The notes: a model not told the origin generated them from the sequence alone. A DNA stretch of 64,000 nucleotides from Pseudomonas mandelii (GCF_900106065.1 NZ_LT629796.1:6858501-6922500), one strand, 5' to 3'. Counted from the stretch's first letter, positions 46,785 through 55,577 are shown. Translations and numbers: made by a program.

Positions 46785-46897
46785 AGCTGATCGCGAGATC
46801 AGTCGATGGACCAAGAGACCTTAGGTCGGTCTCCTGGACTATCTCCTCATCAGGCTAATCACGGTTTTTGACCCGGCTTTTTGCCGGGTCTTTTTTT
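46785..46897 (+). ncRNA. prrF: PrrF iron-responsive small RNA
   Basis: About 113 nt, from a 5' hairpin CTGATC-GCGA-GATCAG (46787-46802), through the single-stranded core TCTCCTGGACTATCTCCTCA, to the intrinsic terminator GACCCGGC-TTTTT-GCCGGGTC (46770s excluded; stem 46870-46877 and 46883-46890) and seven Ts. The core and layout match PrrF of Pseudomonas, which base-pairs with mRNAs of iron-rich enzymes when iron is low. A Fur-like box overlaps the promoter. P. aeruginosa has two tandem copies; only one is visible here. Confidence 0.88.
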
Positions 46898-47172
46898 GCC
46901 AGTTATTCTGGCTTTGGCTTCAGGCTAATGAAGTCTTCAGGTGTTGCGAATTCGATTGGCGCGGATGATATCAAAAGAATATCCATTGGCAAGAGAAGCC
47001 CGGCATCATTGGCCCAAACTAATGAAAAATAGCGCTTGAGAATCAATCACACAGTCTCTAAGCTGCGTCTGCGTCAAGGAAGACGCCCCCCTTTTACCCC
47101 GCAATTTCCCCCGGTTTTTCCCTTCCCAGCGTGTAAAGTAGCAGCCATAAAAATCATATTCAGGAATCGACT
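46898..47172. other. Gene-free gap between prrF and the carboxypeptidase gene
   Basis: About 275 bp with no ORF, tRNA or repeat that I can support. An A/T-rich stretch just before 47160 (CATAAAAATCATATTC) probably holds the carboxypeptidase promoter; AGGA lies about 9 bases before its ATG. Confidence 0.5.
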
Positions 47173-48324
47173 ATGACCGTGGCTAAATCCTCATTCGACA
47201 TCAGCGCAAATTTCGACAGCGGCAACATTGAAGTGCTGGACATCAGCAATCCACTTCAAGCCCTGCTGGCCATCAAACCGGACACCCGCAGCCAGCATTT
47301 CCAGTGGTTTCATTTCAAGGCCAGCGGTCTGCATGTCGGTCAGGAGCACTGGTTTCGTCTGAACAATGCCAGCAAATCCTCGTACAACAAGGCTTGGGAC
47401 GGTTATCAGGCGGTGGCGTCCTACGACCACGTCAACTGGTTCCGCGTACCGACCATCTTCGAAGGCGATTGCCTGCGCTTCAGCCTCGAAGCGACGGCCA
47501 CCCACGCCTGGTTTGCCTACTTCGAACCCTACAGCCGTGGCCGTCACGACTGGTTGATCGAACAGGCGCTGACCAAGGCTGGCACCGAACTGCTCGCCAC
47601 CGGCAAAAGCGTGGAAGGTCGTGACATCCAGTTACTGCGTAAAGGCAGCGGCGCCGAAGGTCAGCGCAAAATCTGGATGATTGCCCAGCAACACCCCGGC
47701 GAACACATGGCCGAATGGTTCATGGAAGGCGTGATCGAACGCCTGGAAAAGCACGACGACCCGGTACTGAACAAACTGCTGACCAGCGCCGACCTGTACC
47801 TGGTGCCGAACATGAACCCGGACGGCGCCTTCCACGGTCACTTGCGCACCAACGCCATGGGCCAGGACCTCAATCGCGCCTGGCAGAGCGCCAGCCAGGA
47901 CATCAGCCCGGAAGTGCTGTTCGTTCAGCAGCAGATGGAAAAGTACGGCGTCGACTTGTTCCTCGACATCCATGGCGATGAAGAAATCCCCTACGTATTC
48001 ACCGCCGGTTGCGAAGGCAACCCGGGCTACACGCCGCGGATCGAAAAACTCGAAGAGCATTTCCGCAGCCATCTGAAACACCTGACCAAGGACTTCCAGA
48101 CCAAGCACGGCTATACCCGCGACGAACCGGGCAAAGCCAACATGACGCTGGCCTGTAACAGTGTCGGTCAGAAATTCGACTGCCTGTCGCTGACCCTGGA
48201 GATGCCCTTCAAGGACAACAACGATGCGCCGAACGCCTTGACCGGCTGGTCGGGCAAGCGCTCCAAGCAGTTGGGCAAGGACGTGCTGACGACCGTTGCC
48301 GATATGATCGATACCCTGCGCTGA
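47173..48324 (+). CDS. M14 zinc carboxypeptidase, cytosolic CCP-like
   Basis: A 383-residue metallopeptidase with no signal peptide. An N-terminal beta domain (about 1-120, ASYDHVNWFRVPTIFEGD) precedes the catalytic domain. Zinc ligands are QQHPGEHMAEW (HxxE) and the later His in FLDIHGDEE; the substrate region has NPDGAFHGHLRTNAMGQDLNR and the catalytic Glu in SLTLEMPF. This is the M14-D (cytosolic carboxypeptidase, deglutamylase-like) arrangement. It stands alone; its substrate in bacteria is unknown. Confidence 0.9.
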   Translation: MTVAKSSFDISANFDSGNIEVLDISNPLQALLAIKPDTRSQHFQWFHFKASGLHVGQEHWFRLNNASKSSYNKAWDGYQAVASYDHVNWFRVPTIFEGDCLRFSLEATATHAWFAYFEPYSRGRHDWLIEQALTKAGTELLATGKSVEGRDIQLLRKGSGAEGQRKIWMIAQQHPGEHMAEWFMEGVIERLEKHDDPVLNKLLTSADLYLVPNMNPDGAFHGHLRTNAMGQDLNRAWQSASQDISPEVLFVQQQMEKYGVDLFLDIHGDEEIPYVFTAGCEGNPGYTPRIEKLEEHFRSHLKHLTKDFQTKHGYTRDEPGKANMTLACNSVGQKFDCLSLTLEMPFKDNNDAPNALTGWSGKRSKQLGKDVLTTVADMIDTLR

Positions 48325-48333
48325 TCGCCCTCA

Positions 48334-48360
48334 ATGGCTGCATGCCCGGCATGCAGCCAT
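48334..48360. terminator. Perfect palindrome, putative bidirectional terminator
   Basis: Arms ATGGCTGCATGCC and GGCATGCAGCCAT (13 bp each) around one base, between convergent carboxypeptidase and cytochrome b561 genes. There is no T-run, so it may act as an mRNA-end hairpin or a protein site instead. Confidence 0.55.
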
Positions 48361-48367
48361 GATGCCT

Positions 48368-48913
48368 TCAGCCGCGATCCTTCCCGCGCAACATGCTGTC
48401 CAGCACATCATCACGCCGCACCCAACCGTGAAACAACGCTGCCGCCAGATGCAGCAACACGGTCAGAAACAGCAAGTACGCCAGATACCCGTGAGCCTTG
48501 CGCAAAAACGCAAACATCTGCGCATTGGCGGGCAGGATCGACGGCAACTGGAACGAATTGCTGAGCATCACCGGATCCCCGGCCGCTGAAATCATCGCCC
48601 AGCCCAGCAGCGGCAAAATGAACATCAGTGCGTACAACAAGACATGCGAAGCCTTCGCCGCCAGTGCCTGCCATCCGGGCAAATCCGCCGGCAACGGTGG
48701 TTGACGAGTGGAAAAACGAACGACCAGGCGCACGATCACCAGCAGCAGAATCGCAATCCCCAACGGTTTGTGCAGATGGATCAGCCACTCATGCCGCTCG
48801 GACACCGAGGCCACCATGCCTGCGCCGATAAACAGCATTGCAATGACCATCAGCGCCATCAGCCAATGCAGCAGCCGCGCCAACGGCGCGAAATGATTCG
48901 GTTGAGCACTCAT
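48368..48913 (-). CDS. Cytochrome b561 (YodB/YceJ type)
   Basis: Di-heme b-type inner-membrane protein of 181 residues with four helices. Likely heme ligands are His in LHWLMAL, HLHKPLG, ASHVLLY and KAHGYLA/LLHLAAALF. It probably passes quinol electrons to a periplasmic partner. It overlaps the catalase-like gene by 4 bp, so the two form one unit, reading away from the ECF sigma operon. Confidence 0.9.
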   Translation of the reverse strand: MSAQPNHFAPLARLLHWLMALMVIAMLFIGAGMVASVSERHEWLIHLHKPLGIAILLLVIVRLVVRFSTRQPPLPADLPGWQALAAKASHVLLYALMFILPLLGWAMISAAGDPVMLSNSFQLPSILPANAQMFAFLRKAHGYLAYLLFLTVLLHLAAALFHGWVRRDDVLDSMLRGKDRG

Positions 48914-50001
48914 TGATGAGCCTCCTGTTTAGCGTTGGCGGCAGGCAACTGTTTGACTTCACTGGTGCGGCGCAGATAGGAACTGGCGTACCCCGCCGAG
49001 CGAGCGGCGAGCAATGGGTCGTCGGAGCCTTCGATACCGGCCGGCAATACGAGCGGGTCATAGTTGATGTCGCGGCATTCGCCATCGAGTTGCGGCTGGG
49101 TGCGTTCCAGCACCAAGGTGCCGGCATTCACCACTTTGCGACCGTCAGGCCAGGCCTTGCTGGCGTCGTTGACCGGATCACCGGGGTTAGCCAGGGTGAT
49201 GTTCAACTGCCAACGCAGCGGCCCGGCGGATAAACGCTGAACCAGGTCTTTTTCAAGAAAGTCAGCCCCTTCAGGCGCCGTGGCACCCGCAGCATCCTGC
49301 GCTATCGGCGTCATGCTCCAGCGCACCGCTTGGCGCTGGCCGGCCGCGTTCACCAGGTAAAACGCGTTAACGCTGTTGTACGTCTCCGTCGCATAGCTGG
49401 CCGACGGCTTGGCCGTCTTGATCCAGGCCAGGAATGGCGCGGCTTCCGGGTGAGCGCCAAAGAACGCCGGAACCGCCGCAGGATTGGGCTTGCCGGTGGC
49501 CGGATCCGGCGATTGCGCTTGCTGCAATTGATAGAACGCTTCAGGCGTACCCACCGGGAACACCGGCATGCTGTTCATCCCGGTGCGCCATTGCTGGCCG
49601 TTGGCCTGGGTAAAACGTAGCGCCATGCTGCGGATCGGGACGCTGCTGTCAGGTGCATAGGGATTGCCGGCGGGCAACGCGAAACGCCCGACCACAGGGG
49701 TCTGCGCCTCGTTGAAGACCTGGGCGCTGGAATAGCTGCGCGCCTCGCCACTGCTTTCGAAATGCCCGATCACGCACACCCCTTTTGAGTGGTTACGGCG
49801 AAATCCGGGGTGCACACCGTTGTTGGTTTCCAGCACATTGATCAGCTTTTTCGGCGTCAGGCGGTGTGGGTCGAGCGTGCCGTTGACGTAGGCAAAAGCA
49901 CCGGCCAGCGCCGCGACTACCACGGCAATGCCGCCCAGGCGTAACGTCAGGCTTGCAGCACTCAGCGGTGGCCGGGTGGGCGGTGATGAACGATCTACCA
50001 T
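48910..50001 (-). CDS. Membrane-anchored catalase-family peroxidase (SrpA-like)
   Basis: A 363-residue heme protein. An N-terminal helix (about 20-42, GGIAVVVAALAGAFAYVNG) places it in the periplasm, attached to the inner membrane. The distal His is in RRNHSKGVCVIGHFESSG and the proximal Tyr is probably in RSAGYASSYLRR near the C terminus. This is the short catalase-like peroxidase group. The start is ATG 50001 with GGAG 7 bases upstream. Coupled with cytochrome b561, it may reduce peroxide with quinol electrons; that coupling is inference. Confidence 0.86.
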   Translation of the reverse strand: MVDRSSPPTRPPLSAASLTLRLGGIAVVVAALAGAFAYVNGTLDPHRLTPKKLINVLETNNGVHPGFRRNHSKGVCVIGHFESSGEARSYSSAQVFNEAQTPVVGRFALPAGNPYAPDSSVPIRSMALRFTQANGQQWRTGMNSMPVFPVGTPEAFYQLQQAQSPDPATGKPNPAAVPAFFGAHPEAAPFLAWIKTAKPSASYATETYNSVNAFYLVNAAGQRQAVRWSMTPIAQDAAGATAPEGADFLEKDLVQRLSAGPLRWQLNITLANPGDPVNDASKAWPDGRKVVNAGTLVLERTQPQLDGECRDINYDPLVLPAGIEGSDDPLLAARSAGYASSYLRRTSEVKQLPAANAKQEAHQ

Positions 50002-50045
50002 GAATGACTCCAGGGCCATCGGCCACAAGTGAGAAGAACCAAGCA

Positions 50046-50070
50046 GACGTACGCCACAGCGCTTTATTCC
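50046..50070 (-). promoter_or_regulatory. ECF-type promoter driving the catalase operon
   Basis: On the minus strand GGAATAA (plus 50064-50070) is followed after 14 bases by CGTC (plus 50046-50049). The match and spacing are the same as at the sigma gene's own promoter. Confidence 0.72.
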
Positions 50071-50098
50071 ATCGCCCGGTATTTATTTTTCCGGACGT

Positions 50099-50125
50099 GG
50101 AATAACCTCCAATGCCGGGCGTCTT
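50099..50125 (+). promoter_or_regulatory. ECF-type autoregulatory promoter of the sigma operon
   Basis: GGAATAA (50099-50105), 14 bases, then CGTCTT (50120-50125). It mirrors the divergent catalase promoter, the pattern expected when one ECF factor drives both. Confidence 0.72.
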
Positions 50126-50159
50126 CCTAGTCCACAGCGTAGTGACTAGTCAGAACTTC

Positions 50160-50666
50160 ATGAACGATATCGACGAACAACTCAGAGAAATCATTCCCAG
50201 GTTGCGGCGATTTGCCGTGTCGCTGACCCGCAATCCCAGCAGCGCCGACGATCTGGTGCAGTCGAGCCTGGAGCGCGCCCTGTCGAGCTGGGGCGACAAA
50301 CGCCCAGAGGGCGACTTGCGCGCGTGGTTGTTTTCGATCCTTTATCGGCAGTTTCTCGACGCCCACCGGCGCTCCCGGCGTTATGCGCGGATGCTCGAAT
50401 TCTTTACCGGTCGTGACGATGCGCAACCGTCGGTAGAACGTACCGTGCTCGCCCAATCGACTCTGCAAGCCTTCGACCAACTCACCACCGAACAGCGCGC
50501 GCTGCTGCTCTGGGTGTCGGTGGAAGGTTTGAGTTATAAAGAGGTCGCCGAGATTCTCGACGTCCCCACCGGCACCGTGATGTCCCGCCTGTCCCGCGCC
50601 CGTCAGGCCCTGCGCCAACTCAGCGACGGCGAAATCACCAGCCCTTCTCTGCGGATACTCAAATGA
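50160..50666 (+). CDS. ECF-family RNA polymerase sigma factor
   Basis: A 168-residue sigma-70-like factor. Region 2 spans about 10-80 (SADDLVQSSLERALSSW...LRAWLFSILYRQFLDAHR) and region 4 about 105-158 (LTTEQRALLLWVSVEGLSYKEVAEILDVPTGTVMSRLSRARQAL). I start at ATG 50160; the frame is open further upstream over the promoter. It overlaps the anti-sigma gene by 4 bp. Regulon probably includes the divergent catalase/b561 genes. Confidence 0.92.
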   Translation: MNDIDEQLREIIPRLRRFAVSLTRNPSSADDLVQSSLERALSSWGDKRPEGDLRAWLFSILYRQFLDAHRRSRRYARMLEFFTGRDDAQPSVERTVLAQSTLQAFDQLTTEQRALLLWVSVEGLSYKEVAEILDVPTGTVMSRLSRARQALRQLSDGEITSPSLRILK

Positions 50667-51415
50667 TCAGCATGCCCCCGAGCGAACGCGACCTGCACGC
50701 CTACGTCGATCATCAACTCAATGACGCCGACCGACGCCTGGTCGAGACTTACCTGGCCAGCAACCCTCAAACCGCCGCGCAAGTGCGCGCCTGGCAGCAG
50801 GACGCCCAGCACCTGCGCGCGGCCATGAGCGGCGCGTTGCACCATACGGCCAACCCGGACCTCGACCCGGCGCTGATTCGCCAGCGGATCAAACGCCAGT
50901 CCCGCCGTCATCTGGCCAGCGCCGCGGTGCTCTTGATCGCCGTCAGCGTCGGTGGACTGAGCGGCTGGCAGGCGCGGGAAATGACACTGGTCAGCGCGCA
51001 ACCGCCGATGACCGATGCCCTGCAGGCGTACCGCTTGATCGCCCAGCAAGGCATTCTGCCGGCCGACTTCAAGGTCAGCGACGACGGTGACATGCAGGCC
51101 TGGCTCGACCGTTATTTCACCCGCGCCAATCGACTGCCGGACCTGACGGATTCGGGGTACAAGCCGGTCAGTGGTCGCTTGCTCAGCACCGAGCAAGGGC
51201 CGGCAGCGATGGTGGTTTACGAAGACCAGGGCGGTCACAAGATCAGCTTCTACGTGCGACCACCAGGACCGAAAAACAACCTGCTGCCTCGGGGCAGTCG
51301 CAGCGATGGCGAGTTGCAGGCCGAGTATTGGTCCGGCGCCGGCTACAACTATGCGATGGTCAGCCCGAGCGATACGCCAGCGGCGCAGAGGCTCAAGCAA
51401 ACCACCCAATTCTGA
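50663..51415 (+). CDS. Membrane anti-sigma factor
   Basis: A 250-residue protein with a cytoplasmic N-terminal sigma-binding part (about 1-88, SERDLHAYVDHQLNDADRRLVETYLA), one membrane helix (about 90-108) and a periplasmic C-terminal domain. No zinc-binding HxxxCxxC motif is visible, so it is not a ZAS-type. It would hold the ECF factor inactive until the periplasmic domain senses stress. Coupled to the sigma gene. Confidence 0.88.
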   Translation: MISMPPSERDLHAYVDHQLNDADRRLVETYLASNPQTAAQVRAWQQDAQHLRAAMSGALHHTANPDLDPALIRQRIKRQSRRHLASAAVLLIAVSVGGLSGWQAREMTLVSAQPPMTDALQAYRLIAQQGILPADFKVSDDGDMQAWLDRYFTRANRLPDLTDSGYKPVSGRLLSTEQGPAAMVVYEDQGGHKISFYVRPPGPKNNLLPRGSRSDGELQAEYWSGAGYNYAMVSPSDTPAAQRLKQTTQF

Positions 51416-51480
51416 CCACCACCGCATTCCCCTGCAGGCTCACTCCTAAAGGGGGAGCGGCGGTTATTTGGAGAATGCGC

Positions 51481-52317
51481 TCAGCCCTGCCCGAACACCT
51501 GCGAAGGCCTACGCAGCAGCGGATCAAACGGATTGATCCGCGGCCCGATCAGCGCCGCTTCGCGCTTGAGCATCTCCACCACCGTCGGCAAACGATCCGG
51601 CCCCAGGCGATCACTCACCGTGGCCACGCTCAACGCCGCCACGGCCCGTCCTTCCCGATCGAGAATCGGCACCGCCACGCCGGCCATGCCTTGCAGTACG
51701 CCAGTGTTGCGCCCGGCGTAACCCAGCGCGCGCACGTTCTCGACTTCCGAACGCAGGAACACCTCGTCGTACAGGTGAAAATCCTTGAGCCGCGGCAAGT
51801 TGTAATGGATCACCGTATCGCGCTCTTCTTCCGGCAGAAACGCCAGAATCGCCAGACTGCCCTGGCCGACGCCCAGCGCCACCCGCCCGCCGATATCACC
51901 GGTAAAGGTCCGGATCGGGAACGGTCCTTCACTGCGGTCCAGGCAGATTGCATCAAACCCGCTGCGCGCCAGTAAAAACAACGAATCCCCCAACGAAGCC
52001 GACAGTCGCAGCAACGACGGTCGCACCAGTTCGCGCAGATTCCCGGTGTTGCCGGCCCGCGCCGCCAACGCAAAAAAATCCAGGCTCAAGCGATAGCGTT
52101 TGCTGCGAGCGTCCTGTTCGACCATGCCTTCGTCCATCAGGCTGCGCAACAAACGGTGCGTGGTCGGTTGCGACAGGCCGATACGCTGGGCCAGTTGGGT
52201 CACACGCTCCCCGCCCTCGACGGCGTCACCCAGACTGCGCAACACGGCAAACAGTCTGGACACAGCCCCGACACCGACTTCATTTTTGTTTTCATTCCGC
52301 TCAGTGGAATCAGGCAT
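51481..52317 (-). CDS. IclR-family transcriptional regulator
   Basis: A 278-residue regulator: winged helix (about 20-80, ERVTQLAQRIGLSQPTTHRLLRSLMDEGMVE) and an effector domain (about 100-270). It is divergent from the transporter/dehydrogenase operon and likely controls it. Three TGAAA elements at 52350, 52356 and 52377 in the shared gap could be operator parts. Start at ATG 52317; a TTG at 52335 is less likely. Confidence 0.9.
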   Translation of the reverse strand: MPDSTERNENKNEVGVGAVSRLFAVLRSLGDAVEGGERVTQLAQRIGLSQPTTHRLLRSLMDEGMVEQDARSKRYRLSLDFFALAARAGNTGNLRELVRPSLLRLSASLGDSLFLLARSGFDAICLDRSEGPFPIRTFTGDIGGRVALGVGQGSLAILAFLPEEERDTVIHYNLPRLKDFHLYDEVFLRSEVENVRALGYAGRNTGVLQGMAGVAVPILDREGRAVAALSVATVSDRLGPDRLPTVVEMLKREAALIGPRINPFDPLLRRPSQVFGQG

Positions 52318-52561
52318 GTAATTACTCGACAACAAATTTACTCACCGAATGAAACTGAAAATAGTCATCGCTTCAGTGAAATAGGCCATTGAGCCCATCC
52401 TATTCTTCGTCCTACTCTGCGTCCAGACAGGGGCGATTCGAACAACAGCGGCAGCCGACTGAAGTCGAGCGCCAACGCACCCCGCAACATCTTTTCGTAT
52501 CTGCCCATACAAAAAAGCGCGCCTTCGGGCGACGCATAACAATCTCAGGTGGAGCGCAGTC

Positions 52562-53581
52562 ATGGCTTTTGTGCAACTTGAAGGACTCGGCAAACGTTAC
52601 GGCGAGATCGACGCCGTCGTCGCCACCAACCTCTCGGTCGAGAAAGGCGAGTTCGTGTCCCTGCTCGGCCCCTCCGGCTGCGGCAAAACCACCACCCTGC
52701 AAATGATCGCCGGCTTCGTCGAAGTCAGCAGCGGACGCATCCTGCTCGACGGTCGCGACATCACCCACGCCAAACCCGCCAGCCGTGGCTTGGGCGTGGT
52801 GTTCCAGAGTTACGCGCTGTTCCCGCACATGACTGTCAAAGACAACGTCGCCTTCGGCCTGCGGATGCGCAAAGTGCCAGGCGCCGAGTTGCAGCAACGA
52901 GTGGATCGGGTGTTGAAACTAGTGCGCCTGAATCAGCACGCCGAGCGTTACCCACGGGAACTCTCCGGTGGCCAGCGTCAGCGTGTCGCGCTGGCCCGGG
53001 CGCTGGTGATCGAACCTCCCGTGCTGCTGCTCGATGAACCGCTGTCCAACCTCGACGCCAACCTGCGCGAAGAGATGCAGTTCGAGATCCGCCGCATCCA
53101 GCGTGAAGTCGGGATCACCACGTTGATGGTCACCCACGATCAGTCCGAAGCGCTGTCCATCAGCGACCGCGTGGTGGTGATGCAGGCCGGGCGCATCACC
53201 CAGATCGACGCGCCCTACACCCTTTATGAACACCCACGCACCGAGTTCATTTCCGGGTTCGTCGGCAAAGCCAATTTGCTGCCCGGCGAGCGTGATGGCG
53301 CGGGCGTGGTCCAGGTGCAAAGGGGCGGTGAACTGACCCTGAGTCTGCGCCCGGAAAAAATCGATCTGCGGGAGCACGGCCAAGGTCGGCTGCAAGGCCA
53401 GATCGTCAGCCGTTTCTTCCTTGGCAGCCAATGGTTGTACGGCGTCTCGACGAACTTGGGCGAACTCAGCGTGGTGCGCCGCAACGACGGCTCGGCACCC
53501 TTGACCGAAGGCACAGCAGTCGGACTCGATTGGGACGCGACCTTGCTGCGGGTACTGAGCGTGGATGAGGTGCCGGCATGA
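52562..53581 (+). CDS. PotA-like ABC transporter ATPase
   Basis: A 339-residue ATPase with Walker A GPSGCGKTT, signature LSGGQRQR, Walker B LLLDEP, switch His in VTHDQ and a C-terminal TOBE domain (about 270-330). It energises import by the two PotBC-like permeases that follow. GGTGGAG lies before the ATG. The permease start overlaps its stop by 4 bp. Confidence 0.92.
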   Translation: MAFVQLEGLGKRYGEIDAVVATNLSVEKGEFVSLLGPSGCGKTTTLQMIAGFVEVSSGRILLDGRDITHAKPASRGLGVVFQSYALFPHMTVKDNVAFGLRMRKVPGAELQQRVDRVLKLVRLNQHAERYPRELSGGQRQRVALARALVIEPPVLLLDEPLSNLDANLREEMQFEIRRIQREVGITTLMVTHDQSEALSISDRVVVMQAGRITQIDAPYTLYEHPRTEFISGFVGKANLLPGERDGAGVVQVQRGGELTLSLRPEKIDLREHGQGRLQGQIVSRFFLGSQWLYGVSTNLGELSVVRRNDGSAPLTEGTAVGLDWDATLLRVLSVDEVPA

Positions 53582-54447
53582 GTACGCTTGCTGCCATTCG
53601 CCAGGGACGCCAAGGGTATTGGCTGTCGGCACCGGCCCTGGCGTTGTACCTCGGCCTGCTGATCATCCCGCTGCTGCTAACTCTGGTGCTGTCGTTCAAC
53701 GTCTTCGATTACAGCTCGGGGATCAACGGCGACGCCTTCACCCTCGACCACTACAGCAGCTTGCTGGGCGATCCGTACTTCTACGAGATCTTCCTGCGCA
53801 CGATGTGGATCAGCGCCCTGACCACCCTGCTCTGCGTAGTGATCGGCGTACCCGAGGCCTACATCCTCAGCCGCATGGGCGCACCCTGGCGCTCGATTTT
53901 CCTGATTCTGATCCTCACGCCGCTGCTGATTTCGGTGGTGGTACGTGCCTTCGGCTGGAGCCTGCTGCTGGGTGCCGACGGGCTGGTCAATCAGACCCTG
54001 CAAGCCTTTGGTGGCTCACCGGTGAAGTTGCTGTACACGCCATTCGCGGTGGTGATTGCGCTGGTGCACGTGATGCTGCCGTTCATGATCATTCCGGTGT
54101 GGACCTCGCTGCAAAAACTCGACCCCGCCGCCGAGCAGGCCGCGCTGTCGCTGGGCGCCAGCCACTTCACGGTGATGCGCAAGGTGGTGTTGCCGCAAAT
54201 CATGCCCGGCGTGCTCTCGGGCACCTTGATTGTGTTTGGTCTGGCCGCCAGTTCGTTCGCCATTCCCGGTCTGCTCGGCGGACGTCGCTTGAAGATGGTC
54301 GCCACGTTGATCTACGACCAATACCTGTCGGAGCTCAACTGGCCGATGGGCGCGGCCATCGCGGTCGCGCTGCTGTTGCTCAACCTGCTGATCATGCTGT
54401 CGTGGAACCGGATGATCGAAGGCCGCTACAAGAAGTCATTGGGATAA
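53578..54447 (+). CDS. PotB-like ABC transporter permease
   Basis: Inner-membrane permease of 289 residues with six helices and the EAA-type loop EQAALSLGASHFTVMRKVVLPQIMPG. Coupled to the ATPase gene (4-bp overlap) and 6 bp before the next permease. Confidence 0.9.
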   Translation: MSTLAAIRQGRQGYWLSAPALALYLGLLIIPLLLTLVLSFNVFDYSSGINGDAFTLDHYSSLLGDPYFYEIFLRTMWISALTTLLCVVIGVPEAYILSRMGAPWRSIFLILILTPLLISVVVRAFGWSLLLGADGLVNQTLQAFGGSPVKLLYTPFAVVIALVHVMLPFMIIPVWTSLQKLDPAAEQAALSLGASHFTVMRKVVLPQIMPGVLSGTLIVFGLAASSFAIPGLLGGRRLKMVATLIYDQYLSELNWPMGAAIAVALLLLNLLIMLSWNRMIEGRYKKSLG

Positions 54448-54453
54448 CTCGTC

Positions 54454-55248
54454 ATGTCCAAGAACGGTCCTTTCGCCCTGCTGTTCCATGCCCTGGTGGT
54501 GCTGTTCATGCTCGCGCCGCTGGTGGTGGTGTGCCTCGTGGCCTTCACCCCGGAAAACACCCTGAGCCTGCCGACCACCGAGTTTTCGTTGCGATGGTTT
54601 CGTGCGGTGTTCGAGCGTGCCGACTTTGTCGATGCGTTCTACAACAGCCTGATCCTGGCGTTCTGCGCGGCCAGTATTGCCACGCTGATTGCGGTGCCGG
54701 CGGCGCTGGCGATCACGCGCTTCGAGTTCCCTGGACGGGACTTTCTCAACGGCCTGTTTCTGTCACCGATCATCATTCCGCACCTGGTATTGGGCGTGGC
54801 GTTGTTGCGTCTGTTTGCGCTGATGGGCGTCAACGGCAGTTTCGCCTGGCTGATCTTCGCCCATGTGCTGGTGATCACGCCGTATGTGCTGCGCCTGGTG
54901 TTGGCGTCGGCCATTGGCCTGGACCGCAGCGCCGAACACGCCGCGCAGTCGCTGGGTGCCGGACGCTTCACGCTGTTCCGGGAAATCACCTTGCCGATGA
55001 TTCTGCCGGGGGTTGCCGGGGGCTGGCTGCTGGCGTTCATCAACAGTTTTGACGAGGTCACGCTGTCGATCTTCGTCACCTCGCCGGCCACGCAAACCCT
55101 GCCGGTGCGCATGTACGTCTACGCCACCGAGTCCATCGACCCGATGATGGCGGCGGTGTCGGCATTGGTGATCGGCCTGACCGCGCTGACCATGATTCTG
55201 CTCGATCGGGTGTACGGCCTGGATCGGGTTCTGGTGGGTAAACAATGA
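54454..55248 (+). CDS. PotC-like ABC transporter permease
   Basis: A 264-residue permease with the EAA loop EHAAQSLGAGRFTLFREITLPMILPG and six helices. Together with the PotA, PotB and PotD-like genes it completes an importer of the polyamine/opine family. Confidence 0.9.
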   Translation: MSKNGPFALLFHALVVLFMLAPLVVVCLVAFTPENTLSLPTTEFSLRWFRAVFERADFVDAFYNSLILAFCAASIATLIAVPAALAITRFEFPGRDFLNGLFLSPIIIPHLVLGVALLRLFALMGVNGSFAWLIFAHVLVITPYVLRLVLASAIGLDRSAEHAAQSLGAGRFTLFREITLPMILPGVAGGWLLAFINSFDEVTLSIFVTSPATQTLPVRMYVYATESIDPMMAAVSALVIGLTALTMILLDRVYGLDRVLVGKQ

Positions 55249-55255
55249 GGGCGCC

Positions 55256-55546
55256 ATGGCTCTGCTGAAACGACTGGCCGAAGGCGATCGCCCGGCTGTG
55301 GAATTTACCCTGGACGGCGAACCGGCCAGCGGCCTGCTCGGCGATACCTTGCTGACCGCAGTGCTGACTTGCAGCGAACACCTGCGCGGCAGCGACTTCA
55401 GCGCCGAACCCCGCGCCGGTTTCTGCCTGATGGGCGCCTGTCAGGACTGTTGGGTCCGCATGGGCGACGGCCGCCGCGTGCGGGCCTGCTCGACGCTGCT
55501 CGAAGCAGGCCAACAAATAAGCCGCGAACCGGGACGCACCCTATGA
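55256..55546 (+). CDS. (2Fe-2S) subunit of an HcnABC-like dehydrogenase
   Basis: A 96-residue ferredoxin-like subunit. Four Cys ligands are visible: Cys57, Cys62, Cys65 and Cys78 (GFCLMGACQDCWV ... ACST), the pattern of HcnA and of small subunits of opine oxidases and D-hydroxyproline dehydrogenase. It begins 7 bp after the permease gene. A REP doublet separates it from the next subunit. Confidence 0.88.
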   Translation: MALLKRLAEGDRPAVEFTLDGEPASGLLGDTLLTAVLTCSEHLRGSDFSAEPRAGFCLMGACQDCWVRMGDGRRVRACSTLLEAGQQISREPGRTL

Positions 55547-55577
55547 ATACATTGACTACCCGCAGAACCGGAATCCT

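Noticed and set aside
53565..55052. 495-codon plus-strand frame across the permease genes
   Set aside because: It is a shifted frame; the two permeases in the correct frames show EAA loops and membrane helices.
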